In this document: positions 51,895-63,180 of the stretch, piece after piece
Layout of the letters: each line of letters opens with the position of its first letter
How positions within the stretch are numbered: the first letter of the stretch is position 1
DNA from: Candidatus Pantoea edessiphila
GTDB lineage: Bacteria; Pseudomonadota; Gammaproteobacteria; Enterobacterales; Enterobacteriaceae
Reading direction: 5' to 3'
Length of the DNA stretch: 64,000 nt
NCBI RefSeq assembly: GCF_002933335.1
Contig: NZ_PDKS01000001.1
Location: 310,001-374,000 of the forward strand
Notes under the pieces: model-generated
Databases searched by the model: none
Seen by the model: only the letters and a program-made list of their open reading frames with translations
What the model was told of the DNA's origin: nothing
Program-made: the position numbers and the translations under genes

Positions 51895-54108
51895 TTAAAA
51901 TTCGTTAGGATCAATATCTATAATAAATTTAACTTTTCGTGATTCTGGCACTAAATCATAAATTAATGGTAAAGATCTTTTAATTAATTGTTGTAAATAT
52001 TTGCGTGAAGGATGCTGTATTAGAAGATGCCATCGCCAACGTTTGTTTTTTTTATGCTGTAATGAAGGCGATGGTCCCATAAACCATATAAACTTGTCTT
52101 GAGAAGATATATTTTCTAATAAATCACGTGATTTTTGAAGCATTTCTACTACTTTTTTACTATCATAATCTTCTGCTCTTAATAAAATATGGCTAGTCCA
52201 TGGTGGCAATAATAATGTTTTACGTTCTAATAATATTTGATTTGCAAAAGAAAAGTATCCTTTATTTAATAAAGTTTTAAGTAATGGATGTTTAGGATAA
52301 TATGTTTGTAATAATACTTCTCCTTGTTTGTCAGCACGTCCTGCTCGTCCTGAAACTTGAGTATAAAGTTGAGCAAAACGTTCTGTAGCTCTAAAATCTG
52401 ATGAAAATAAAGCTCCATCAACATTTAATAAGGATACTAAAGTTACGTTTGGAAAATGATGGCCCTTTGTAATCATTTGAGTTCCAATTAAGATACAGGG
52501 TTCTCCTCTATTTATATTATCTATATACTTCTTTAAAGAATCTTTATTGCGAATTGTATCTTGATCTATGCGTATTATTTTTATGCTAGGAAATAAATTA
52601 CTTAATTTATCTTCTATTTGTTCAGTACCTATTCCTACTGGTATTAAATTTTTTACATTACAACGAGGACACATATTAGGGATTATCTCTTTGTGGTTAC
52701 AATAGTGACATCTTAATTGGCTTTTATATCGGTGTAATGTATATTTATGATCGCAATTTTGACATTCAGCAATCCAACTACATTCATGGCATAACAGTAA
52801 AGGTGCAAAACCTCTTCGGTTTAAAAACAATAAAACTTGATTTTTTGCATGAAGATGACATTTAATTTTATTAATAAGTACTGGTGATAAACCTCCAATA
52901 AGTGTTGCTCCTTTTATGTCTATTACTTGTTGTATTACTAATTTAGCATTACCAGCACGGTGTAATAAATTCAATTGGCGATATTTTCCTATAGAAACAT
53001 TATATAATGTTTCTATAGCAGGTGTTGCGGATCCCATAATAATTGGTATGTTTTCTTTATAAGCCCTATAGACTGCTAAATCACGTGCTTGATATCTCCA
53101 TCCATCTTGCTGTTTGTAGGAGCTATCATGTTCTTCATCAATAATGATTATACCTGGTCTTGCTAGTGGGGTAAACAATGCAGAACGAGTGCCAATTATA
53201 ATAGCATTTTCACCGCGTCTAGCCCTTAACCATACAGCAAGTCTCTCTTTATTATTTAGCGCTGAATGCAGTAAATCTATAGGGGCATTAAAACGTTCAC
53301 GAAACACATTGACAGTTTGAATTGTTAAACCAATTTCTGGTACTAAAATTAATGCTTGTTTACTTCTTATCAGTATGTTTTCTACTATCTGAAGATATAC
53401 TTCAGTCTTTCCTGAACTAGTAATACCTGCTAATAACCAAGGGGAATATTTTTTATCTTCTTTTCTTATAGTATTAATAGCTATAATTTGTTCTTTATTT
53501 AATTTTGGTTTTTCACCTTTAATGATAAAATTATCAGACCAATTTTGTAATGAAAAATAATTTTTCTTAAGAGTACAAAGACCTTTGCTATGCAAATTGT
53601 GCATGATTTTATTGGTTATATCATGATTTTTTTTAATATTATCGCAAATTATTGGTCTTTGTCTTAATAATTTAAGAGCTTTTTGTTGTATAGGAGCATT
53701 TTTAAGACTTTCAATTCTGGTGAGGTTACCCTTTTCAGTGAGTTTCCATAACCATTTTAAATCGTAATTAATAGATTTACCCTGTCTTAATAATACAGGA
53801 ATAGCATGGCTTAAAACTGCTCCTAAAGGAGCATGATAATAATCAGCAGCCCATTGTAATAATTTCCATAAAGAACTAGAAAACAAAGATTCTTCATCTA
53901 AAATATCTTCGATATTTCTTATTTTTTTGTCTTGTAAATAATCAAGATTATTATTTTCATATAATGATACAATGATGCCAATCATTTGTCTATTACAAAA
54001 AGTTACTCTTACTCTACTACCTATAACTGGTTTAACATCTTCAGGGTATATGTAGTTAAATAAACGATTTAATGGAACTGGCAAAGCAATTTGAACTATA
54101 GACATCAT
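51895..54108 (-). CDS. priA: primosomal replication restart helicase PriA
   Basis: PriA recognises stalled forks and reloads the replisome. The 737 residues match E. coli (732). An N-terminal DNA-binding domain starts I-A-L-P-V-P-L. Walker A reads G-I-T-S-S-G-K-T and the DEAH-type box D-E-E-H-D-S-S-Y-K-Q-Q. A zinc region with eight cysteines (C-H-E-C through C-P-R-C) and the helicase motif G-T-Q-M-I-T-K-G-H-H-F-P are complete. It is divergent from rpmE, as in E. coli. Confidence 0.96.
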   Translation of the reverse strand: MMSIVQIALPVPLNRLFNYIYPEDVKPVIGSRVRVTFCNRQMIGIIVSLYENNNLDYLQDKKIRNIEDILDEESLFSSSLWKLLQWAADYYHAPLGAVLSHAIPVLLRQGKSINYDLKWLWKLTEKGNLTRIESLKNAPIQQKALKLLRQRPIICDNIKKNHDITNKIMHNLHSKGLCTLKKNYFSLQNWSDNFIIKGEKPKLNKEQIIAINTIRKEDKKYSPWLLAGITSSGKTEVYLQIVENILIRSKQALILVPEIGLTIQTVNVFRERFNAPIDLLHSALNNKERLAVWLRARRGENAIIIGTRSALFTPLARPGIIIIDEEHDSSYKQQDGWRYQARDLAVYRAYKENIPIIMGSATPAIETLYNVSIGKYRQLNLLHRAGNAKLVIQQVIDIKGATLIGGLSPVLINKIKCHLHAKNQVLLFLNRRGFAPLLLCHECSWIAECQNCDHKYTLHRYKSQLRCHYCNHKEIIPNMCPRCNVKNLIPVGIGTEQIEDKLSNLFPSIKIIRIDQDTIRNKDSLKKYIDNINRGEPCILIGTQMITKGHHFPNVTLVSLLNVDGALFSSDFRATERFAQLYTQVSGRAGRADKQGEVLLQTYYPKHPLLKTLLNKGYFSFANQILLERKTLLLPPWTSHILLRAEDYDSKKVVEMLQKSRDLLENISSQDKFIWFMGPSPSLQHKKNKRWRWHLLIQHPSRKYLQQLIKRSLPLIYDLVPESRKVKFIIDIDPNEF

Positions 54109-54297
54109 GAATCTCTTGATTAATAAAAGATAGGATATTTATATTATTTATTTAAATAATAAAGATATCATTCTTAATAATAAAAACACCTTTATTCTGC
54201 ATTTAAGATATATAATTATAAATCCTAATAATTGGGATTGATTGTATTTAAAAATATTAATTAAATAACATAATTTTAACTTTAAAAGGGGATTTTC

Positions 54298-54513
54298 ATG
54301 AAAAAAGGGATTCATCCTAAATATCAAGCCATCACAGCTCATTGTACTTGTGGCAATATAATTAATATTTATTCTACTTCAGAACAGAAATTAAACCTAG
54401 ATGTCTGTAGTCAATGTCATCCATTTTATACTGGTAAACAGAGAGACGTGTCAACTAAAGGTAGAGTTGATCGCTTTAATAAAAGATTTTCATTAATTAG
54501 TAACAATAAATAA
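54298..54513 (+). CDS. rpmE: 50S ribosomal protein L31 (zinc-binding form)
   Basis: L31 is a 71-residue ribosomal protein. The zinc ligands C16, C18, C37 and C40 are all present, so this is the RpmE rather than the YkgM type. [15 protein letters not shown] and R-V-D-R-F are conserved. A GGGGATTTTC leader precedes the ATG, and a ten-base-pair hairpin follows the gene. Confidence 0.96.
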   Translation: MKKGIHPKYQAITAHCTCGNIINIYSTSEQKLNLDVCSQCHPFYTGKQRDVSTKGRVDRFNKRFSLISNNK

Positions 54514-54528
54514 ATATAATATTGACAG

Positions 54529-54561
54529 TAGGAATGCTTATTTGAAGATTTAGCATTCCTA
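54529..54561 (+). terminator. rpmE: rpmE terminator hairpin
   Basis: TAGGAATGCT (54529-54538) pairs perfectly with AGCATTCCTA (54552-54561) across a 13-base loop, 15 bases after the rpmE stop. An AT-rich tail follows. Confidence 0.65.
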
Positions 54562-54755
54562 TAATTATTGCTATATCAAATAACTTCAACAGTTATAGTA
54601 ATATTAGTAATTTTAATAACTTAATTTTGAGTATTATTTCATAAATTATAATTATAAAATATAGCATTCAACTAAAATTTAATATAAATATAGTGAACAA
54701 AATTAGAGCAAAATATTTCAGATTCAAGTGATTTATAATTATTAGGGTTAACAAT

Positions 54756-55919
54756 ATGGATCTCAAAAAAGCAACAATTGCTGTTCACAGTGGTTTAAAC
54801 AATGACATACAATACGGTTGTGTATCACCTCCTATTTATCTGTCTAGCACTTATAATTTTATTGGTTTCAATGAACCTAGGTTTCATGATTATTCTCGTC
54901 GCAGTAATCCAACGAGAGATATAGTTCAAAAAGCTTTATCTGATTTAGAAGGAGGGGTTGGTTCTGTCTTAACCAATACTGGTATGTCAGCAATTCATCT
55001 TGTAACAATGTCTTTTCTCAAACCAGGTGATTTGTTAATAGCACCTCACGATTGTTATGGAGGTAGTTATCGTTTATTTCAAAGCATGCATAATAATAAT
55101 TTATATAAGGTAAAATTTATTAATCAGAGTAATTTATTAGAATTACAGGCAGCTTTTAATGAAAAACCCCGATTGATATTTATTGAAAGCCCGAGTAATC
55201 CTTTATTACGAGTTGTAAATATTTCAATGATTTGTGAATTAGCACATAAAACAGAAACTATTAGTGTAGTGGATAATACATTTATGACCCCAGCATTACA
55301 AAATCCGATATATTTAGGAGCAGATATCATTGTTCATTCTTGTACTAAATATATTAATGGTCATTCTGATGTATTAGCAGGTATTGTTATTTCAAAAGAT
55401 CCAACTCTGATAGATCATTTATCTTGGTGGGCTAACAACATAGGGGTTACTGCTGCAGCCTTTGATAGCTATTTATTATTACGTAGCATACGCACTTTAT
55501 TACCTAGAATAGATATAGCTCAAAATAACGCTCTAGCAATAGTTGATTATTTAAAACAACAAAAATTAGTAAAAAAGATATATCATCCATCTTTGGTAGA
55601 AAATATCGGATATAAATACGCAGTTAAACAACAAAAGGGATTTGGAGCTATTCTCAGTATGGAAATTGATGGAAATAAAGAAATATTGAAAACTTTTTTA
55701 AAATCATTAAAGTTATTTACTTTGGCAGAATCCTTAGGAGGAGTTGAAAGTTTGATATGTCATGCTGCTAGCATGACACATGCAAGTATGTCTTATGAAG
55801 CAAGAAATAGAGCAGGTATTTCGGATATGTTGTTACGTATTTCAGTAGGTATAGAAGATAAACAAGATTTAATTAGTGATTTAGATAGTGCATTTAAAAT
55901 TGCTTCAGATAACATTTAG
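54756..55919 (+). CDS. metB: cystathionine gamma-synthase MetB
   Basis: MetB joins O-succinylhomoserine and cysteine to cystathionine. The 387 residues match E. coli (386). The PLP lysine is in H-S-C-T-K-Y-I-N-G-H-S-D, with Y-S-R-x-x-N-P-T-R and the C-terminal R-I-S-V-G-I-E-D present. In E. coli metB is followed by metL; here 363 empty bases follow and metL is missing. No MetJ operator repeats were recognised upstream. Confidence 0.95.
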   Translation: MDLKKATIAVHSGLNNDIQYGCVSPPIYLSSTYNFIGFNEPRFHDYSRRSNPTRDIVQKALSDLEGGVGSVLTNTGMSAIHLVTMSFLKPGDLLIAPHDCYGGSYRLFQSMHNNNLYKVKFINQSNLLELQAAFNEKPRLIFIESPSNPLLRVVNISMICELAHKTETISVVDNTFMTPALQNPIYLGADIIVHSCTKYINGHSDVLAGIVISKDPTLIDHLSWWANNIGVTAAAFDSYLLLRSIRTLLPRIDIAQNNALAIVDYLKQQKLVKKIYHPSLVENIGYKYAVKQQKGFGAILSMEIDGNKEILKTFLKSLKLFTLAESLGGVESLICHAASMTHASMSYEARNRAGISDMLLRISVGIEDKQDLISDLDSAFKIASDNI

Positions 55920-57179
<1,260 letters not shown>

Positions 57180-57248
57180 TATAATAGATACATTCAACCA
57201 AAATATTTGAATATCATTCATTATTTTTTTATAACTAAAATAGTTTTT

Positions 57249-58394
57249 TTAATTGCAAAAATGATTTATTATGCGATGAATACTATTATAGGTAGGTTTA
57301 ATATATGACATATGCATAAATTCATTTGGTTGATGAGCTTGCTTAATTGATCCAGGGCCAAAGACCACAGTTGGGCACAATTGCTGTATAAATGGAGCTT
57401 CTGTACAATAATTAACTACTTCTAAATTTTTATTTAGTAATTTCTGGATTTTTTTAATAAAAATATTATCAGTAGAACACTTGTACGCAGGAATAGGGGG
57501 ATATAATGTTTCTATAGTTATTCTATTGCCCCATTTAATTGTAATCGGTTTTAATACCTTGTTCACGAGCTCATTAACATCATTTATCGTTATGCTAGGG
57601 ATGAAACGAATATCTAAGTGTAATTCACAATAAGAACATACGCGATTTGCTACATCTCCTCCTTTAATACAACCAAAATTAACAATTAAATGAGGTTTTG
57701 TAAATTTATTATATTTATTTTTTTTAAAAAAATCTCTTAATTTTATTAAGTTGAATATTACTTTTTGCATTAATTCAATAGTATTTATATCACTATAGAA
57801 GATACTAGAATGGCCAGATTTACCGCTAACACGGATTATACTTGAAATGTATCCTCTATGTTCACAAACTGGTTTAAGAGATGTAGGTTCACCTATTATA
57901 GCAAAATCTGGACGCAACTTTGTTGATCTTGAAAAGATATTGGCTCCGATCATAGTTGTTTCTTCATCAGCAGTAGCCAAAATATATAGAGGTTTTTGTA
58001 ATTTTTTTATGTTAATATCACATAATACATCTACAACAAATGCAAAAAAACCTTTCATATCTACTGTACCTAAACCATAAAGTTTATTATTAAATTCAGT
58101 TAAAGTAAAAGGATCATATTTCCAAAAGATTGGGTCGAAAGGTACAGTATCAGTATGGCCTGTTAGCATTAAACCACCTAACTTATCTCTAGTTTTTGCT
58201 AATAGATTAAATTTGTTGTTTGTATTAGGAATAGAATTTAATTCTACTTTTAAACCTAGATCATCAAACCAGTTGGCTAGTACGTTAATTAAAATTTTGT
58301 TGCTACAATCTAAAGATCTATCAGTGGAACTAACAGATGGGATAGAAATTAATTTTCTATAACATTCAATGAAAGACGGTAGTTTGTTTTTCAT
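57249..58394 (-). CDS. argE: acetylornithine deacetylase ArgE
   Basis: ArgE hydrolyses N-acetylornithine to ornithine. I chose the ATG at 58394 (381 aa; E. coli 383), because M-K-N-K-L-P-S-F-I-E then matches E. coli and AAGGAA lies just upstream. A further ATG at 58424 would add ten unmatched residues. The metal-site motifs G-H-T-D-T-V-P-F-D, D-E-E-T and G-P-G-S-I-x-Q-A-H-Q-P are intact. It is divergent from argC. Confidence 0.95.
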   Translation of the reverse strand: MKNKLPSFIECYRKLISIPSVSSTDRSLDCSNKILINVLANWFDDLGLKVELNSIPNTNNKFNLLAKTRDKLGGLMLTGHTDTVPFDPIFWKYDPFTLTEFNNKLYGLGTVDMKGFFAFVVDVLCDINIKKLQKPLYILATADEETTMIGANIFSRSTKLRPDFAIIGEPTSLKPVCEHRGYISSIIRVSGKSGHSSIFYSDINTIELMQKVIFNLIKLRDFFKKNKYNKFTKPHLIVNFGCIKGGDVANRVCSYCELHLDIRFIPSITINDVNELVNKVLKPITIKWGNRITIETLYPPIPAYKCSTDNIFIKKIQKLLNKNLEVVNYCTEAPFIQQLCPTVVFGPGSIKQAHQPNEFMHMSYIKPTYNSIHRIINHFCN

Positions 58395-58422
58395 TTTTAT
58401 ATTCCTTGTATTAATTAAATTC

Positions 58423-58470
58423 ATAAATAATATGTTGTTTATTAATATAAATAATATGTTGTTTATTAAT
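58423..58470. repeat. 24-bp exact tandem duplication in the argE-argC control region
   Basis: Two adjacent 24-base copies (58423-58446 and 58447-58470) start ATAAATAATATGTTGTTTAT. They occupy almost half of the 104 bases between the argE and argC starts. Confidence 0.93.
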
Positions 58471-58498
58471 ATATTAACCTTAATAGTGATTAATTCTT

Positions 58499-59503
58499 AT
58501 GTTAAATACATTAATAATTGGTGCTAGTGGATACACTGGTGTAGAATTAGTACTTATTTTAAGTCGCCATCCCTACATAAATATAGTTGGCTTAGTAGTT
58601 TCAGAAAAAAGTCCAAATATAGGAAAATCTTTATCTGAAGTTCATCCAAGAACGAAAAATATAATAGATTTGCCATTACAAGATATCAAAAATTTACTAA
58701 TTAACAAAAATAAAATAGACGTGGTTTTTTTAGCCACCTCTCACGATATCAGTCATGAATTAGCACCAAAATTACTTAAAAATGGCTGTATTGTATTTGA
58801 TCTTTCAGGAGCATTTCGTGTTAAAAATAAAAATTTTTACAAAAATTTTTATGGATTTCAACACAAAAATGAAGAGTGGTTAAATAAAGCAGTATATGGT
58901 TTAGCAGAATTTCAAGTAAAAGAGATTAAAAAAGCACAATTAATTGCAGTTCCAGGATGTTATCCTACTGTTTCACAGTTAGCTTTAAAACCATTATTAG
59001 ATGCTAATTTAATAGACAGAACTCAATACCCGGTAATTAATGCTGTTAGCGGCGTCAGTGGTACTGGACGCAAAGCAAGTATACAATCCCATTTTTGTGA
59101 AATTAGTTTAGAACCTTATGGAGTTTTTAATCATCGTCATCATTTAGAGATCGTTGAACATTTAGGTATCGAAGTGATTTTCATTCCTCATATTGGAAGT
59201 TTTTCCCGTGGAATTTTAGCAACTATTGTTTGTTTAATAAAAACTGGAATTGATTCCGAAACTATTAGTAGTGTATTTAATGATACTTATTGTGATAAAC
59301 CATTAATTCGTTTATATAAAAAAGGTTTTCCTTCTTTAAAATATGTGGTCGGTTTACCTTATTGTGATATTGGTTTTGCATTAAAAAACGAACATCTTAT
59401 TGTTATAGCAGCTGAAGATAATTTACTTAAAGGAGCAGCGTCTCAAGCAGTACAGTGTATGAATATTCATTTTGATTTTCCTGAAACACTATCAATCTTA
59501 TAG
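58499..59503 (+). CDS. argC: N-acetyl-gamma-glutamyl-phosphate reductase ArgC
   Basis: ArgC reduces N-acetylglutamyl phosphate to the semialdehyde. It has 334 residues, as in E. coli. The N-terminal G-A-S-G-Y-T-G is the NADP site, and the catalytic cysteine lies in P-G-C-Y-P-T near 155. V-S-G-V-S-G-T-G-R follows. It heads argCBGH; argB starts 12 bases after its stop. Confidence 0.96.
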   Translation: MLNTLIIGASGYTGVELVLILSRHPYINIVGLVVSEKSPNIGKSLSEVHPRTKNIIDLPLQDIKNLLINKNKIDVVFLATSHDISHELAPKLLKNGCIVFDLSGAFRVKNKNFYKNFYGFQHKNEEWLNKAVYGLAEFQVKEIKKAQLIAVPGCYPTVSQLALKPLLDANLIDRTQYPVINAVSGVSGTGRKASIQSHFCEISLEPYGVFNHRHHLEIVEHLGIEVIFIPHIGSFSRGILATIVCLIKTGIDSETISSVFNDTYCDKPLIRLYKKGFPSLKYVVGLPYCDIGFALKNEHLIVIAAEDNLLKGAASQAVQCMNIHFDFPETLSIL

Positions 59504-59515
59504 AAATAAATTATT

Positions 59516-60295
59516 ATGATAAAACCATTAGTGATTAAATTAGGTGGCAATATTTTAAAAAAAGAAGCAGCATTAAATAATCTATTTACAACTTTAGCAA
59601 ATTATCTCAATATCTACAACAATAGATTCATAATGATTGTACATGGTGGAGGTTATATAGTGGATGATTTAATGAAGAAATTATCACTAAGTATAATAAA
59701 AAAAAACGGATTGCGTATTACTCCTCATGATCAAATTGATATAGTTGTTGGAGCATTAGCAGGTATTGCTAACAAAAAATTACTTGCTTGGGCAAAAAAA
59801 CATAAAATTAATGCAATAGGTTTATGTCTGAGTGATGGCAATATAGTGAATTCATTACAGATAGATAAAAAATTAGGAAATGTTGGTCATGTATTTCCTG
59901 GAAATTCATCTTTATTGAACATTTTGTTTGATAGTCAATATATACCAATAATTAGCTCTATAGGTATTGACGACAACGGAAATTTATTAAATATTAATGC
60001 TGATGAAGCTGCAGCAGCTTTAGCTTTAACTACAGATGCTAATTTAGTATTGTTATCTGACGTAAATGGTATTAAAGATAACAAAGGTAATTTTATTAAA
60101 GAAATTAAAAAACATGAAGCAGAAAGGTTGATATCTAACAATGTCATTCAACATGGTATGGTCATTAAAGTACGAGCTGCATTAAAAGTTGCTTTTATTT
60201 TAAATCGACCGGTAAATATAGCTAGTTGGGAATATATTGATCAGTTAAATGCTTTGTTTAATGGATATTCCATTGGTACCAGAGTACACAATTAG
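59516..60295 (+). CDS. argB: acetylglutamate kinase ArgB
   Basis: ArgB phosphorylates N-acetylglutamate. The 259 residues match E. coli (258). K-L-G-G-N at the N-terminus, H-G-G-G-Y, the N-I-N-A-D-E-A-A-A-A-L-A substrate loop and L-L-S-D-V-N-G are present. The N-terminal helix typical of arginine-inhibited forms is absent, as in the enterobacterial enzyme. The gap to argG is 27 bases. Confidence 0.96.
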   Translation: MIKPLVIKLGGNILKKEAALNNLFTTLANYLNIYNNRFIMIVHGGGYIVDDLMKKLSLSIIKKNGLRITPHDQIDIVVGALAGIANKKLLAWAKKHKINAIGLCLSDGNIVNSLQIDKKLGNVGHVFPGNSSLLNILFDSQYIPIISSIGIDDNGNLLNINADEAAAALALTTDANLVLLSDVNGIKDNKGNFIKEIKKHEAERLISNNVIQHGMVIKVRAALKVAFILNRPVNIASWEYIDQLNALFNGYSIGTRVHN

Positions 60296-60322
60296 TATTG
60301 TTTTAACAAAAGGATCATATAA

Positions 60323-61543
60323 ATGAAATCAAAAAACGTACAAAAAATAGTCTTGGCTTACTCTGGCGGACTTGATACATCTGCTATTATACCGTGGTTA
60401 AAAGAAAATTATAAATCTTGTGAAGTAATTGCTTTTGTAGCTGATATTGGACAACCTAGTAAGTCGTTATTAAATATAGAGAAAAAAGCAAAGCTATCTG
60501 GTGCTTCATCATGCTATATTATTGACTTAAAAGAAGAATTCGTTAGAAATTATATTTATCCAGTTTTACAAACAGGTGCAACATATGAGGGTTTTTATCT
60601 TATGGGTACTTGTATGGCAAGACCTATTATAGCTAAAGCACAAGTTGATTTAGCTATTAAAACAAATGCAGATACTTTATGTCATGGTGCAACAGGTAAA
60701 GGTAACGATCAAGTTCGTTTCGAAACTGCTTATGCTACATTAGCACCGCATTTACAAGTAATTGCTCCTTGGCGAGAATGGCATTTAAGCTCTCGAGAAT
60801 CTATTTTACAATACTTAAAAGATAAAAATATTCCTACTGATGTATCTATAAGAAAAATATATAGTCGTGATGAAAATGCATGGCATGCTTCAACAGAAGG
60901 TGGAATATTAGAAGATCCATCACAATTAGCAGAAAAAGATTGTTGGATTTGGACTAGTGACCCAATAGATGCTCCAGATCAACCTGAAAAATTAGTAATC
61001 AATATTGAAAAAGGAGAAGTAATTGCTATAAATAATGAAAGATTAACTCCTTTACAATGTTTAAACAAACTGAACATAATTGGTGCTAAACATAGCATAG
61101 GACGAGTAGATATGATAGAAAACCGCCTAATAGGAATTAAATCAAGAGGATGTTATGAAACACCAGGGGGAACTATAATATTTAATGCATTAAGGGCGCT
61201 AGAGCAATTAGTTTTAGATCGTGAGAGTTTTAAATGGAGACAACAGCTGGGTCATGAGATGTCATATGTAGTTTATGAAGGTCGATGGTTCACTCCTTTG
61301 CGTAAATCTATACAATATGCTGCTAAAGTTTTAACAGAAGAATTAACAGGTGAAATAACTATACAAATTTATAAAGGGAATGCAATTGCTATAGAAAAAA
61401 AATCTATTAATAGTTTATATTCTAAAGATTATTCTACCTTTTCAAAAGACAACGTATACAACCATAAAGACGCAGATGGTTTTATTAAATTGTTTTCCCT
61501 TTCTTCTAGAATTAGAGCGCTAAAAAAACAAAACAAACCATAA
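60323..61543 (+). CDS. argG: argininosuccinate synthase ArgG (short form)
   Basis: ArgG joins citrulline and aspartate. The 406-residue protein belongs to the short class (Y-S-G-G-L-D-T-S near the N-terminus, [13 protein letters not shown]), not the 447-residue form of E. coli K-12. Its place between argB and argH differs from E. coli but is seen in other enterobacteria with an argCBGH operon. An AAAGGATCAT leader precedes it, and argH follows after 41 bases. Confidence 0.96.
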   Translation: MKSKNVQKIVLAYSGGLDTSAIIPWLKENYKSCEVIAFVADIGQPSKSLLNIEKKAKLSGASSCYIIDLKEEFVRNYIYPVLQTGATYEGFYLMGTCMARPIIAKAQVDLAIKTNADTLCHGATGKGNDQVRFETAYATLAPHLQVIAPWREWHLSSRESILQYLKDKNIPTDVSIRKIYSRDENAWHASTEGGILEDPSQLAEKDCWIWTSDPIDAPDQPEKLVINIEKGEVIAINNERLTPLQCLNKLNIIGAKHSIGRVDMIENRLIGIKSRGCYETPGGTIIFNALRALEQLVLDRESFKWRQQLGHEMSYVVYEGRWFTPLRKSIQYAAKVLTEELTGEITIQIYKGNAIAIEKKSINSLYSKDYSTFSKDNVYNHKDADGFIKLFSLSSRIRALKKQNKP

Positions 61544-61584
61544 TGTATTTTGTTTTTTTTAATAAAACTTAAATAAGGATACAT

Positions 61585-62985
61585 ATGTCACTTTGGGGTG
61601 GAAGGTTTAAAGAGTCGACAAATCAAATGTTTAAAAACTTTAATGATTCATTAAAGTTTGATTATAGACTAGCGGAACAAGATATTATCAGTTCTATTGC
61701 ATGGTCTAAAGCATTAATGACAGTAAATATTTTAAATTCAAAAGAACAAAAACAATTAGAGCAGGAATTGAATATTTTATTAGATAAAGTTAGAATCAAT
61801 CCTAAAGAGATTTTATCTAGTCAAGCAGAGGATATTCATAGTTGGGTTGAAAATGAATTAATTTTAAAATTAGGTGAATTAGGTAAAAAATTACATACTG
61901 GACGTAGCAGGAATGATCAAGTAACAACAACCTTAAGATTATGGTGCAAAGTTAATATTAAACAATTATTACAAAATATCTTTGAATTAAAAAAGATACT
62001 AATATTAACGGCTGAGCGCAACCAAGATGTTATAATGCCAGGTTATACACATTTACAACATGCGCAACCAATAACTTTCGCGTATTGGTGTTTAGCTTAT
62101 TTAGAAATGTTCATACGTGATGAAAATCGTCTAAAAGACACTCTAAAACGCTTAGATTATAGTCCATTAGGTTGTGGATCTTTAGCAGGAACCACATATA
62201 ATATTGATAGGTATCAATTAGCTAATTGGTTAGGATTTAAATCTATTACTAATAATAGTCTAGATACTGTATCTGACCGTGATTATGTTATAGAATTTAT
62301 ATCTAATGCAGCAATTAGCATGATACATTTATCTAGATTCGCTGAAGATATGATTTTTTTTAACAGTCATGAAGTAGGATTTATAGAATTATCAGATGAA
62401 GTAACATCTGGTTCCTCTTTGATGCCGCAGAAAAAAAATCCAGATGCTCTAGAACTTATTCGCGGTAAATGTGGTCGAGTACAAGGTGCTTTAGCTGGAA
62501 TGATGATGACATTAAAAGGTTTACCTTTGTCTTATAATAAAGATATGCAAGAAGATAAGGAATGGTTGTTTCATACCGTTGATACTTGGAATGAGTGTAT
62601 AACAATATCATCTCTAGTCTTAAAAAAATTAACAGTAAATAAAATTCGTTGTAGAGATGCTTTAAAACAAAGCTACTGCAACGCAACTGAATTAGCAGAT
62701 TATTTAGTATCTAAGGGGATACCATTTCGTACAGCGCATTGTATTGTTGGTAAAATAATATTAGAGGCAATTAATCAAAAATCTACTCTAGAAGATTTAG
62801 ATTTAAATCAATTAAAAAATTTTTGCTCCTTTATCACAGAAGATGTATATTCTATTTTAGATTTACAATCTTGTATTAACAAACGGAATTCACAAGGAGG
62901 AGTTTCTTTTTTGCAAGTTATGCATGCTATTAAATCTGCAAAAAAAAATTTATCTAAATCTTTTAAGGAATTAAAAAATTTTTAA
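61585..62985 (+). CDS. argH: argininosuccinate lyase ArgH
   Basis: ArgH splits argininosuccinate into arginine and fumarate, ending the pathway. The 466 residues match E. coli (457). The N-terminal [16 protein letters not shown]-x-Q-x-A-Q-P-I-T and the catalytic-loop [12 protein letters not shown] are all conserved. A few extra lysine-rich residues extend the C-terminus. A hairpin lies 38 bases after the stop. Confidence 0.97.
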   Translation: MSLWGGRFKESTNQMFKNFNDSLKFDYRLAEQDIISSIAWSKALMTVNILNSKEQKQLEQELNILLDKVRINPKEILSSQAEDIHSWVENELILKLGELGKKLHTGRSRNDQVTTTLRLWCKVNIKQLLQNIFELKKILILTAERNQDVIMPGYTHLQHAQPITFAYWCLAYLEMFIRDENRLKDTLKRLDYSPLGCGSLAGTTYNIDRYQLANWLGFKSITNNSLDTVSDRDYVIEFISNAAISMIHLSRFAEDMIFFNSHEVGFIELSDEVTSGSSLMPQKKNPDALELIRGKCGRVQGALAGMMMTLKGLPLSYNKDMQEDKEWLFHTVDTWNECITISSLVLKKLTVNKIRCRDALKQSYCNATELADYLVSKGIPFRTAHCIVGKIILEAINQKSTLEDLDLNQLKNFCSFITEDVYSILDLQSCINKRNSQGGVSFLQVMHAIKSAKKNLSKSFKELKNF

Positions 62986-63022
62986 ATAAAATTCTTAATA
63001 TTGATTTTTACTTTAAAATATA

Positions 63023-63056
63023 ATTATTATTAGACGTCAAGATATCTAATAATAAT
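63023..63056 (+). terminator. argH: AT-rich hairpin after argCBGH
   Basis: ATTATTATTAGA (63023-63034) pairs perfectly with TCTAATAATAAT (63045-63056) through a ten-base loop. It is placed as a terminator for the arg operon but has no U-tract, and perfect AT stems arise easily in such sequence. Confidence 0.4.
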
Positions 63057-63180
63057 AGTAGAAAATATAATTGATTATCATTAAATAAATCAGTTCAACA
63101 GAATACATTTTAATATTGTATTAATATACTATATATTAATTTAGCATAGAATATGCATAAATATATTTAAATACATATAT

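Noticed and set aside
54148-54342. 64-codon minus-strand frame crossing the rpmE start
   Set aside because: It overlaps rpmE antisense, has low-complexity hydrophobic composition, and no homologue is recognised.
63032-63039. Met-box-like AGACGTCA upstream of murI
   Set aside because: A single eight-base partial match, not tandemly repeated, and not upstream of a methionine gene; it lies in the loop and stem edge of a hairpin after argH.
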